From Oscillospiraceae bacterium (GTDB lineage Bacteria; Bacillota; Clostridia; Oscillospirales; Oscillospiraceae), in assembly GCA_015067585.1 (NCBI GenBank), contig SVMC01000005.1, positions 1 through 64,000 of the forward strand: a stretch of DNA of 64,000 nucleotides, given 5' to 3'. Under the pieces are notes generated by a model, which was given only the letters and a program-made list of their open reading frames with translations, made no database searches and was not told where the DNA came from. Numbering within the stretch: position 1 is the stretch's first letter; each line of letters starts with the position of its first letter. Positions 7,893 through 15,395 of this stretch are shown piece by piece. Both the position numbers and the translations under genes were made by a program.

Positions 7893-9505
7893 CGCTCTTT
7901 CAGCAGCTCCGCCATTTCATTTGCCAGCCGGTGGCAGCGGGATTCACTCTCTGCCTCCACCATGACGCGGATATAAGGCTCCGTTCCGCTGGGACGCAGC
8001 AGGAGTCTGCCCTCATCTCCCAGTTCCTCAGAGATCGCCTGTGCCAGCTTACTGACTTCAGGATCGTTCATCGCCTCACTCTTATCCTTTACGGTGACAT
8101 TGATGAGGATCTGGGGATAGATCACCACAGGAGAAGCCAGCTTGCCAAGGGTGGTTTTGCAGTCAAGGATCTCCATCATCAGCATAAGGGCTGTGAGAAT
8201 GCCGTCGCCGGTGGTAGCATATTTCTGAATGATGATATGACCGGATTGCTCACCGCCCAGAGCATAACCATCCTGCAGCATGGCTTCGTAAACATAGCGG
8301 TCACCCACGCGGGTCTGGACTGTATCGATGTCTGCCTTCTGCAGTGCCTTGAACAGGCCTTTGTTGGACATAACGGTGGTGACCAGGGTGTTGTTCTTCA
8401 GCATATTCTTTCGCTTCATGCGCTTGGAAAGAATATACAGGATATGGTCGCCGGAAACGATCTCGCCGTTTTCGTCCACGGCAATGCAGCGGTCGGCATC
8501 GCCGTCAAAGGCAAAGCCCACATCCAGCTTCTTCTCCTTTACCAGCTTCTGCAGACCCTCAATGTGGGTGGAGCCGGCATCTTTATTGATGTTCATGCCA
8601 TCTGGCTGAGAATTGATCACATAGGTGCGGGCGCCAAGGGCATCAAAAATGGCGGGAGCAATCATCCAGGAAGCACCGTTGGCACAGTCCAGACCTACCC
8701 GCATGGAACGGAAGGAATGTGTCACAATGGAGATAAGGTAGCCCATATAACGATTTCTGCCGGAAACATGGTCGTAGATTGCGCCGACTCTTTCCCGATG
8801 CGCCAGAGGCAAATCAGAAGCACCCGGCAGCAGTACATCTATATTTCCATCCAGATAAGCCTCCACCAGTGCCAGAGTTTCATCGCCCAGCTTTTCGCCG
8901 CTTCGGCTGATCAGCTTGATTCCGTTATCCTGATAGGCATTATGGGAGGCGGAGATCATAATGCCGCAGTCAAATTCATCCTGCTTGGTGACATAGGACA
9001 CACTGGGGGTGGTAGTGACATGGAGCATATACACATCGCCGCCGGAAGCGGTGATACCGGCCGCAATGGCATATTCCAGCATATAGCTGGAGCGGCGGGT
9101 GTCCTTGCCGATGACAAAGCGGGGACGATAGGTCTTGTCATAGCAGCCGGACTTCGGGGAAGCATAGAACCAGCCCAGGAAACGACCCACTTTATAAGCC
9201 TGCTCCGCCGTCAGGTCCAGATTTGCCTCACCACGGAAGCCGTCTGTTCCGAAATAATGACCGTTACCGGAGTAACCGGTACGCTTCTGAGGAGCATCCT
9301 CCAAAGAGATCTCCGGGCGGAGAAGCTCATCCGTACTGATATGGAACAGATCGCATAACAGCACCATCTTATCAATGCGGGGATAGGCCTGATCCACTTC
9401 CCACTTGGAGATCGTCTGTCTGGAAACAGACAGCTTTTCTGCCAGGTCCTCCTGAGAAAGGCCGTCACGGTTTCTCAGCCATGTGATTTTTTCACCAATC
9501 GTCAT
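7880..9505 (-). CDS. glmM: XRE HTH - phosphoglucosamine mutase fusion (GlmM-like)
   Basis: N-term MTIGEKITWLRNRDGLSQEDLAEKLSVSRQTISKWEVDQAYPRIDKMVLLCDLFHISTDELL (XRE HTH), then GlmM: FGTDGFRGEAN, GIMISASHNAYQDNGIKL, FDGDADRCIAV, RPSGTEPYIRVM. RBS AGGAGGT directly before ATG 9505. Confidence 0.92.
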   Translation of the reverse strand: MTIGEKITWLRNRDGLSQEDLAEKLSVSRQTISKWEVDQAYPRIDKMVLLCDLFHISTDELLRPEISLEDAPQKRTGYSGNGHYFGTDGFRGEANLDLTAEQAYKVGRFLGWFYASPKSGCYDKTYRPRFVIGKDTRRSSYMLEYAIAAGITASGGDVYMLHVTTTPSVSYVTKQDEFDCGIMISASHNAYQDNGIKLISRSGEKLGDETLALVEAYLDGNIDVLLPGASDLPLAHRERVGAIYDHVSGRNRYMGYLISIVTHSFRSMRVGLDCANGASWMIAPAIFDALGARTYVINSQPDGMNINKDAGSTHIEGLQKLVKEKKLDVGFAFDGDADRCIAVDENGEIVSGDHILYILSKRMKRKNMLKNNTLVTTVMSNKGLFKALQKADIDTVQTRVGDRYVYEAMLQDGYALGGEQSGHIIIQKYATTGDGILTALMLMMEILDCKTTLGKLASPVVIYPQILINVTVKDKSEAMNDPEVSKLAQAISEELGDEGRLLLRPSGTEPYIRVMVEAESESRCHRLANEMAELLKERCGV

Positions 9506-9560
9506 TGTGTACCTCCTGTACAATAAACCTGTTAAAATATCATAGTATTGCAGTGTAATT

Positions 9561-9589
9561 ATTATACGACGATGCCACAGTTACTACAA
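9561..9589 (-). promoter_or_regulatory. Putative sigma-A promoter of the HTH-glmM operon
   Basis: Minus strand TTGTAG - 17 nt - TATAAT, ~56 nt upstream of ATG 9505. Confidence 0.6.
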
Positions 9590-9603
9590 CCAACTTTTCT
9601 TGG

Positions 9604-9634
9604 AATTATCTGCAACCATTAGTTGCGGATAATT
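9604..9634. promoter_or_regulatory. 13-bp dyad (candidate operator) between HTH-glmM and spoVAD
   Basis: aattatctgcaac-catta-gttgcggataatt; 12 of 13 positions complementary. Confidence 0.55.
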
Positions 9635-9680
9635 TGATAAAAACCCCCGGATTTCCGCAGTTTTTCCGCAACCAATTTTG

Positions 9681-9709
9681 TCATATTTTTTCCACAGCAC
9701 CGCATACTA
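9681..9709 (+). promoter_or_regulatory. Candidate sigma-G-type promoter for spoVAD
   Basis: TCATA (one mismatch to GHATR) - 17 nt - CATACTA (matches CATWMTA). Confidence 0.45.
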
Positions 9710-9741
9710 AAGAGGAATCATCACAGAAAGCAGGAAACACT

Positions 9742-10758
9742 ATGTCACAAATACAAAAACGGCAATCCTTCCTTTTCTCGTCGCCGCCGGTGGTGGAGAG
9801 CCATGCCTGCGTTGTGGGGAAAAAGGAAAGCGAAGGACCACTCATCGACTATTTTGACGAAACCAGTCAGGACACCTACTTTGGAGAAACCACCTGGGAA
9901 AAGGCGGAAAGCAAAATGCAGCAGCTCACCCTGCAGGCCGCACTGAAAAAAGCAAACCTGAACAAAAAGGATATCTCCATGGCCTTTTCCGGCGACCTTC
10001 TGAACCAGTGCATTGGCTCCTCCTTCAGCCTGCGGGACACCGGCATTCCCACCTTCGGGCTGTACGGTGCCTGCTCTACCATGGCGGAGAGCCTTCTGCT
10101 GGCCGGGATGAGTGTGGCGGGGGGATTTTCCCGGCGAAGCCTTGCCATGACCTCCTCCCATTTTGCCTCCTCCGAGCGGCAGTACCGCTTCCCTCTTGGC
10201 TACGGCGGGCAGCGCCCGCCCACATCCCAGTGGACAGTTACCGGGGCAGGTTGTGCCATTTTAGGCTGCGGAGAGGGTGAGATCTATGTCCGCGGAGGTA
10301 CTGTGGGGCACATCGTGGACTTTGGCATCAAAGATGCCAACAACATGGGGGCCGCCATGGCGCCCGCTGCCATTTCCACCCTGCAGGCACATTTTAAGGA
10401 GCTGGGGAAGCGGCCTGCGGATTACGACCGCATTGTCACCGGTGATTTGGGCAGGATCGGGCGAAAGATCGTATACGAGCAGATGGAGCACGACAGCTAT
10501 CCGCTGGAATGCCGCTACTCTGATTGCGGCGAACTGATTTTTGATTGTGTCCGCCAGGATGTTCACGCAGGCGGCTCCGGCTGCGGCTGCAGCGCGGTGG
10601 TGCTGTGCGGCTATCTGATGCAGCTGATGAAAGAGCAAAAAATCAACGATCTTTTGTTCTGCGGCACCGGGGCGCTGCTCTCCCCCGTGTCCACCAATCA
10701 GGGAGAATCGGTGCCCGGCATCTGCCATGCGGTGTGGCTCAGTACAAAAAAGGAGTAA
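9742..10758 (+). CDS. spoVAD: Stage V sporulation protein AD
   Basis: Thiolase-like SpoVAD sequence FSGDLLNQCIGSSFSLRDTGIPTFGLYGACSTMAESLLLAGMSVAGGFS...QWTVTGAG. ATG 9742 preferred over the longer ORF start at 9634. Confidence 0.95.
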   Translation: MSQIQKRQSFLFSSPPVVESHACVVGKKESEGPLIDYFDETSQDTYFGETTWEKAESKMQQLTLQAALKKANLNKKDISMAFSGDLLNQCIGSSFSLRDTGIPTFGLYGACSTMAESLLLAGMSVAGGFSRRSLAMTSSHFASSERQYRFPLGYGGQRPPTSQWTVTGAGCAILGCGEGEIYVRGGTVGHIVDFGIKDANNMGAAMAPAAISTLQAHFKELGKRPADYDRIVTGDLGRIGRKIVYEQMEHDSYPLECRYSDCGELIFDCVRQDVHAGGSGCGCSAVVLCGYLMQLMKEQKINDLLFCGTGALLSPVSTNQGESVPGICHAVWLSTKKE

Positions 10759-10761
10759 AAT

Positions 10762-11118
10762 ATGGATTATCTCAAAGCTTTTTTGCTTGGCGGTCTTTTT
10801 TGCGTCATCGGCCAGATCCTCATTGACAAAACGAAACTGACCCCGGCACGGATTCTGGTTGCCTATGTGGTGTGCGGTGTGATCCTGAGCGCTGTGGGTA
10901 TCTATGAACCCCTTGCAGAATGGGGCGGCGCCGGTGCCACGGTACCTCTGACCGGATTCGGCCATCTGCTGGCAAAGGGTGTCAGGAATGCGGTGGATGT
11001 GAAAGGACTATTGGGCGCGCTCACCGGCGGCTTGAAAGCTGCTGCAGGCGGCATTGCCGCCGCCATCTTCTTTGGCCTTCTGGCTGCGCTCATTTTCCGT
11101 CCCCGGGACAAATGCTGA
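10762..11118 (+). CDS. spoVAE: Stage V sporulation protein AE
   Basis: MDYLKAFLLGGLFCVIGQILIDKTKLTPARILVAYVVCGVILSAVGIYEPLAEWGGAGATVPLTGFGHLLAKGV typical of SpoVAE(b). Confidence 0.93.
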   Translation: MDYLKAFLLGGLFCVIGQILIDKTKLTPARILVAYVVCGVILSAVGIYEPLAEWGGAGATVPLTGFGHLLAKGVRNAVDVKGLLGALTGGLKAAAGGIAAAIFFGLLAALIFRPRDKC

Positions 11119-11145
11119 ATGATGCGCCCATTGATGGGTATACTA
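11117..11145 (+). promoter_or_regulatory. Candidate sigma-G-type promoter for the N/Q-rich microprotein
   Basis: GAATG (matches GHATR) - 17 nt - TATACTA (one mismatch to CATWMTA). Confidence 0.45.
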
Positions 11146-11189
11146 AGCCTGCGGCACGCCGCAAATACTTTATAAGAGGAGTATATACC

Positions 11190-11309
11190 ATGGAAAATCG
11201 TAACCAGAACAACAATCAGAACAACAACCAGAACAGCCAGAACAACAATCAGAACAACAGCTACAACAGCAACAACCAGAGCAACAGCCAGAACCGTAAC
11301 CAGAAGTAA
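11190..11309 (+). CDS. 39-aa Asn/Gln-rich microprotein, possible spore-associated protein
   Basis: MENRNQNNNQNNNQNSQNNNQNNSYNSNNQSNSQNRNQK; RBS gaggag upstream; own downstream terminator. Confidence 0.75.
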   Translation: MENRNQNNNQNNNQNSQNNNQNNSYNSNNQSNSQNRNQK

Positions 11310-11324
11310 TTCTCTTCAGGTAAA

Positions 11325-11362
11325 AAATGCCTGCTGTGATCAAACGATCACGGCAGGCATTT
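11325..11362. terminator. Bidirectional intrinsic terminator
   Basis: aaatgcctgctgtgatc-aaac-gatcacggcaggcattt between convergent genes. Confidence 0.75.
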
Positions 11363-11366
11363 GACT

Positions 11367-11912
11367 TTATTCATAAAAGCTCTGCATGGCCTTGAGGGTT
11401 CGGTCCAGCAGTTCGTCGATGCTCCAGCCAAGCCGGTCAGCACCCCGCTGGATAACATCACGGCTGCAGCCAGCGGCAAACTTTTTATCCTTATATTTTT
11501 TCTTCAGGCTCTTCAGTTCCATATCCTGCACGCTCTTGCTGGGGCGCATCAGGGCAGCGGCGCCAATGAGGCCGGTAAGCTCGTCCGTAGCAAAGAGGAT
11601 CTTTTCCATCTCATGTTCCGGCTCCACATCGGCACACAGGCCGTAGCCATGGCTCACCACCGCATGGATGGTGCGCTGGTCCACACCCGCTTCTTCCAGC
11701 AGTTCCCGGCACTTTACGCAGTGCTGCTCCGGCCACTGCTCAAAATCAATGTCGTGGAGCAGGCCCACATTGGCCCAGAAATCCGCCTCGTCGCCATAAC
11801 CCAGCTCTGCGGCGAAATAGCGCATCACACCCTCCACCGTTTCGGCATGCTTCAGGTGGAATGCTTCCTGATTATACTTGGTGAGAAGTTCCCATGCTGC
11901 TTGTCTTGTCAT
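11367..11912 (-). CDS. HD domain hydrolase
   Basis: MTRQAAWELLTKYNQEAFHLKHAETVEGVMRYFA...VGLLHDIDFEQWPEQHCVK; HD motif; RBS ggaggaaagg. Confidence 0.85.
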   Translation of the reverse strand: MTRQAAWELLTKYNQEAFHLKHAETVEGVMRYFAAELGYGDEADFWANVGLLHDIDFEQWPEQHCVKCRELLEEAGVDQRTIHAVVSHGYGLCADVEPEHEMEKILFATDELTGLIGAAALMRPSKSVQDMELKSLKKKYKDKKFAAGCSRDVIQRGADRLGWSIDELLDRTLKAMQSFYE

Positions 11913-11926
11913 GTCCTTTCCTCCCA

Positions 11927-12481
11927 TCAGCCGATGATCTCGCCCTTGGCATTAAACAGGGGCAGTTTTTCAAGATAAATGATGTCCTCACGATCCTGGG
12001 CATCGCCCTCAGCAAGAATGGCCATGCGACCTGCGATCACGCCGCCTGCCTTCTCTACCAGCGCCTCAATGGCAAGGAGGGATTCACCTGTGGAAATCAC
12101 ATCGTCCACGATGAGGATCTTTTTGCCACGGATCAGCTCCGCGTCGGCGCTGTCCAGATAAAGATGCTGCTCTTTTTCCGTGGAGATGGAATGGACGGTG
12201 GATTCAAACACACCGGTCATATAGAGCTTCACACCCTTTCGGGCAAGGAAATACTTCTGATTGCCGGACTGGCGGGCCATCTCATGGATCAGGGGAATTC
12301 CCTTGGCCTCTGCGGTGATCATATAGTCATGCTCCGGTGCCCGCTTCAGAAGCTCTGCCGCTGCCGCTACCGTCAGCTCGGGATCACCAAAAATAACAAA
12401 AGCGCCAATGTAAAGGGAATCATTGATGGGACATAGGGGCAGGTTTCGTTCCAGCCCTGCGATCTTCATGGTGTAATACAC
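11927..12481 (-). CDS. Adenine phosphoribosyltransferase-like protein
   Basis: PRPP-binding motif KKILIVDDVISTGESLLAIEALVEKAGG. Confidence 0.85.
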   Translation of the reverse strand: MYYTMKIAGLERNLPLCPINDSLYIGAFVIFGDPELTVAAAAELLKRAPEHDYMITAEAKGIPLIHEMARQSGNQKYFLARKGVKLYMTGVFESTVHSISTEKEQHLYLDSADAELIRGKKILIVDDVISTGESLLAIEALVEKAGGVIAGRMAILAEGDAQDREDIIYLEKLPLFNAKGEIIG

Positions 12482-12634
12482 AGCTATGCTCTCCTTTTCG
12501 GTGTTTTTTTCATTATATTCTTTTAGAAAAGGAAAGTCAACGAATCATCATGTGTTTGTCGCCATTTATTTCCATAGACTTTTCCCCTTCTCCGGGGCAA
12601 ACTAAGAAAAATTCCCACCCCAAGGAGGCTTTTC

Positions 12635-13048
12635 ATGGATCACGATGTGAAGATGCTGCAGGAGCTCTGCCAATGCGCCCAATGGGGGCAAAACGACCTC
12701 CGTGCCGCCATGAAAAAGGCAGACGATCCTGCCATGCGGCAGGCCCTTTCCTCCCAGCTTCGGGAATATGAGGCCATCCACCGGCAGGCGCAAAGGCTTC
12801 TGGCAGATCGGGGCTGTGATGAGAAAAAGATTTCTCCCCTCCTTCTGACCCTTTCCCGGATGGACGCGGGAAGAAAAATGGCAGGGGATTCTCCTGCCAT
12901 TGCAAAGTGGATGACGGAGCATCATGCCCGGATACTGCCGCAAAATCGGGACACACTCCCGCTGGACCCCAAGGTATCCACCCTTTCCAACCGCCTGCTG
13001 CAGACAGAGCAGGAAACCATAGGGCAGATGCGGCCCTTTTTATCATAA
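12635..13048 (+). CDS. Conserved hypothetical protein (spore coat-like context)
   Basis: 137-aa ORF MDHDVKMLQELCQCAQWGQNDLRAAMKK... with aaggagg RBS; upstream of SleC-like genes. Confidence 0.7.
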   Translation: MDHDVKMLQELCQCAQWGQNDLRAAMKKADDPAMRQALSSQLREYEAIHRQAQRLLADRGCDEKKISPLLLTLSRMDAGRKMAGDSPAIAKWMTEHHARILPQNRDTLPLDPKVSTLSNRLLQTEQETIGQMRPFLS

Positions 13049-13133
13049 TTCCCGTTCCACAGACCGTGGGGCGGGTCTTTTTCGCTTCTCCGCAGCATAA
13101 GCTGTCTCATCTATCTATGTAAGGAGGAGTGCT

Positions 13134-13529
13134 ATGGCTTCGGGCACCGTCATCACCCAAACCCGCACATCCAATGCCAGCCTTCCTGTGGAAAATGCCA
13201 CCGTTGCCTACTTTGAGCCGGGAAACATGGAAAAAATGCGCCTTCTGGCCCTGCAAAAAAGCGATTCCAGCGGAAAAACTCCACCTCTCGTACTGGAAAC
13301 CCCGGACCCCGCCGCCAGCCGCCAGCCGGAGGACGGCAGTGGGCCGCCGCCCTTCCGCCTTGTGAACATCGTGGCAGACCATCCGGACTATGAGAGGGTC
13401 TCCATTGACAATGTACAGGTGTTCGCCGGAGTGGTGACACTTCAGAATATCAATTTCGTTCCCCTGCCCGCGCCCATGATGGGGGCATCGCCCGAAGAGT
13501 TCATCGACACACCGGCGCAGAATTTGTAA
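13134..13529 (+). CDS. SleC N-terminal (prepro) domain-like protein, stand-alone
   Basis: GTVITQTRTSNASLPVENATVAYFEPG...SDSSGKTPPLVLETPDPA...VFAGVVTLQNINFVPLP resembles the N-terminal region of SleC-type cortex-lytic enzymes; aaggagg RBS. Confidence 0.6.
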   Translation: MASGTVITQTRTSNASLPVENATVAYFEPGNMEKMRLLALQKSDSSGKTPPLVLETPDPAASRQPEDGSGPPPFRLVNIVADHPDYERVSIDNVQVFAGVVTLQNINFVPLPAPMMGASPEEFIDTPAQNL

Positions 13530-13546
13530 TCCAAGGGAGGTTCGCT

Positions 13547-14737
13547 ATGCTTCAAACCATACCTTCCATCCCGGAAACCATCACCGTCCATCTGGGTGCT
13601 CCTTCCGCCGATGCCCCCAATGTGACGGTGCCCTTTATTGACTATGTAAAAAATGTGGCCTCCAGTGAGGTCTATCCCACATGGGAACCCAGTGCCCTGC
13701 GGGCCAATATTCTGGCCATTGTTTCTTTTGCGCTGAACCGGGTGTATCTGGAATACTATCGCAGCCGTGGCTATGACTTTGACATCACCTCCTCCACCGC
13801 CTATGACCAGAGCTTCGTCAATGGGCGCAGCACCTTTGAAGACATTGACCGCATCGTGGATGAGGTGTTCAACGACTATCTGCGACGGCAGGGCTTTGTA
13901 GAGCCGCTGGCAGCCAAATTCTGCAACGGCACCACCGTCACCTGCGCCGGTCTCAGCCAGTGGGGTTCCCAATCTCTCGCCCAGCAGGGATATGATTCCG
14001 TGCAGATCCTTCGTACTTATTACGGCGACGATGTGGAGATCGTCCCCAATGCGCCCATTCAGAGTCCCGCCCCCTCCTATCCCGGCACACCCCTCAGGCG
14101 GGGTGACACCGGGGCAGATGTTGCAAGGATGCAGTTTATCCTCAACCGTGTTTCTCAAAACTACCCCGCGATTCCGAAGATCAACCCCGTAGACGGCATT
14201 TTCGGCCAGCAGACAGAGGACGCAGTGCGGGCCTTCCAGAGCATTTTTAATCTCACTGTAGACGGCATCGTAGGGAAGGCCACCTGGAACGCAATGACCC
14301 GGATCTATGTGGCAGTGAACCGTCTGGCGGAGCTGCAATCCCTTGGGGTACAGTTTACCGCCGCCAACTGGGAGTTTCCGGATGTTCTGCAGGAGGGCAA
14401 CAACGGGGAGTATGTGCGGCAGCTGCAATATATGCTGTCGGTGCTGTCTCAGTTTATTGATGAGATTCCCGCACCTGAAATTACCGGTAATTTCGACAAT
14501 GCCACCCGGCAGGCAGTGCTGGCCTTCCAGCGTTGGGCAGGGCTGAACCAGACCGGTCTCGTGGGGGATGCCACATGGAACCGGATGTACCGCGAGTTTG
14601 AAGCCGTGGAGGGAACCCTGCAGCAGGCAAATGCCTCCCCATCCAACGAAGGGGCGCAGCGAAGCCGGATGATGCAGTTCCCGGGCTATGACCTGTCCCC
14701 GGGTGCAAATGATCCGCCACAGGAGGTGTCGCAATGA
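13547..14737 (+). CDS. SleC-like spore cortex-lytic enzyme (SpoIID-like domain + peptidoglycan-binding domains)
   Basis: VTVPFIDYVKNVASSEVYPTWEPSALRANILAIVSFALNRVYLEYYRSRGYDFDITSSTAYDQSF...NGTTVTCAGLSQWGSQSLAQQGYDSVQILRTYYGDDVEI followed by PG_binding_1 repeats. Confidence 0.85.
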   Translation: MLQTIPSIPETITVHLGAPSADAPNVTVPFIDYVKNVASSEVYPTWEPSALRANILAIVSFALNRVYLEYYRSRGYDFDITSSTAYDQSFVNGRSTFEDIDRIVDEVFNDYLRRQGFVEPLAAKFCNGTTVTCAGLSQWGSQSLAQQGYDSVQILRTYYGDDVEIVPNAPIQSPAPSYPGTPLRRGDTGADVARMQFILNRVSQNYPAIPKINPVDGIFGQQTEDAVRAFQSIFNLTVDGIVGKATWNAMTRIYVAVNRLAELQSLGVQFTAANWEFPDVLQEGNNGEYVRQLQYMLSVLSQFIDEIPAPEITGNFDNATRQAVLAFQRWAGLNQTGLVGDATWNRMYREFEAVEGTLQQANASPSNEGAQRSRMMQFPGYDLSPGANDPPQEVSQ

Positions 14738-15282
14738 ACGAAGAATCCGCCTACCTCGGAAGACCGGTACGCAGCCTGCAGACCATGCTGCGGCTGATCT
14801 CCATAGTCGTTCCCGAAATTTCCCCGGTGATCCCGGATGGGGTCTATGGTATGAGTACCATGCGCTCTGTGACCGCTCTACAGCGCTATCTGCGTCTGCC
14901 CGCCACCGGGGTGGTGGATCTTGCCACATGGAATGAGATCATCGCCCTTTACTATGACGCCGTGGAAGAGCTTCTGTCCCCGCAGGCGTTGGAAATCTTC
15001 CTCCAGCCCGGGCAACGCATTGTTCCCGGCGAGGAAAATCAGCACATCCATCTGGTGCAGGCAATCTTCCGCTCGATAGGAACGATGGTGGATGAAGTAC
15101 CTCCGGTGGAGCTGAATGGTCGCAACGACGAAGCCACCACCCGGGCCATCATCTGGCTGCAGCAAAGCGCCGACCTTCCCGCCACCGGAGAACTGGACCG
15201 CCGCACATGGCGGTATTTGGTGGGTCTATACCGCCTGATCGCCTTTGACGGAAAATCCTCAAACAACCAATATCCCCGCTGA
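14734..15282 (+). CDS. Peptidoglycan-binding domain protein (two PG_binding_1-like domains)
   Basis: PDGVYGMSTMRSVTALQRYLRLPATGVVDLATWNEI and LNGRNDEATTRAIIWLQQSADLPATGELDRRTWRYL; 4-nt overlap with the preceding gene. Confidence 0.85.
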   Translation: MNEESAYLGRPVRSLQTMLRLISIVVPEISPVIPDGVYGMSTMRSVTALQRYLRLPATGVVDLATWNEIIALYYDAVEELLSPQALEIFLQPGQRIVPGEENQHIHLVQAIFRSIGTMVDEVPPVELNGRNDEATTRAIIWLQQSADLPATGELDRRTWRYLVGLYRLIAFDGKSSNNQYPR

Positions 15283-15287
15283 TCTGC

Positions 15288-15311
15288 TTCGCTGCCTTCA
15301 TTGGCAGCGAA
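15288..15311 (+). terminator. Intrinsic terminator
   Basis: ttcgctgcc-ttcatt-ggcagcgaa followed by attttttattttt. Confidence 0.8.
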
Positions 15312-15395
15312 TTTTTTATTTTTCGAAAGATGGCAACTAAACATTGGTTTTAAAATGTGATATAATATCGAAAAACAGACAAAGGAGGAAACGCC

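Noticed and set aside
7931-9358. 475-aa plus-strand ORF
   Set aside because: Antisense to the HTH-GlmM gene; no domain recognised.
9634-9741. N-terminal extension of spoVAD
   Set aside because: The extension covers the candidate sigma-G promoter; ATG 9742 gives the normal SpoVAD N-terminus.
13442-14929. 495-aa minus-strand ORF
   Set aside because: Antisense to the SleC-like and PG-binding genes, which have clear domains, RBSs and translational coupling.
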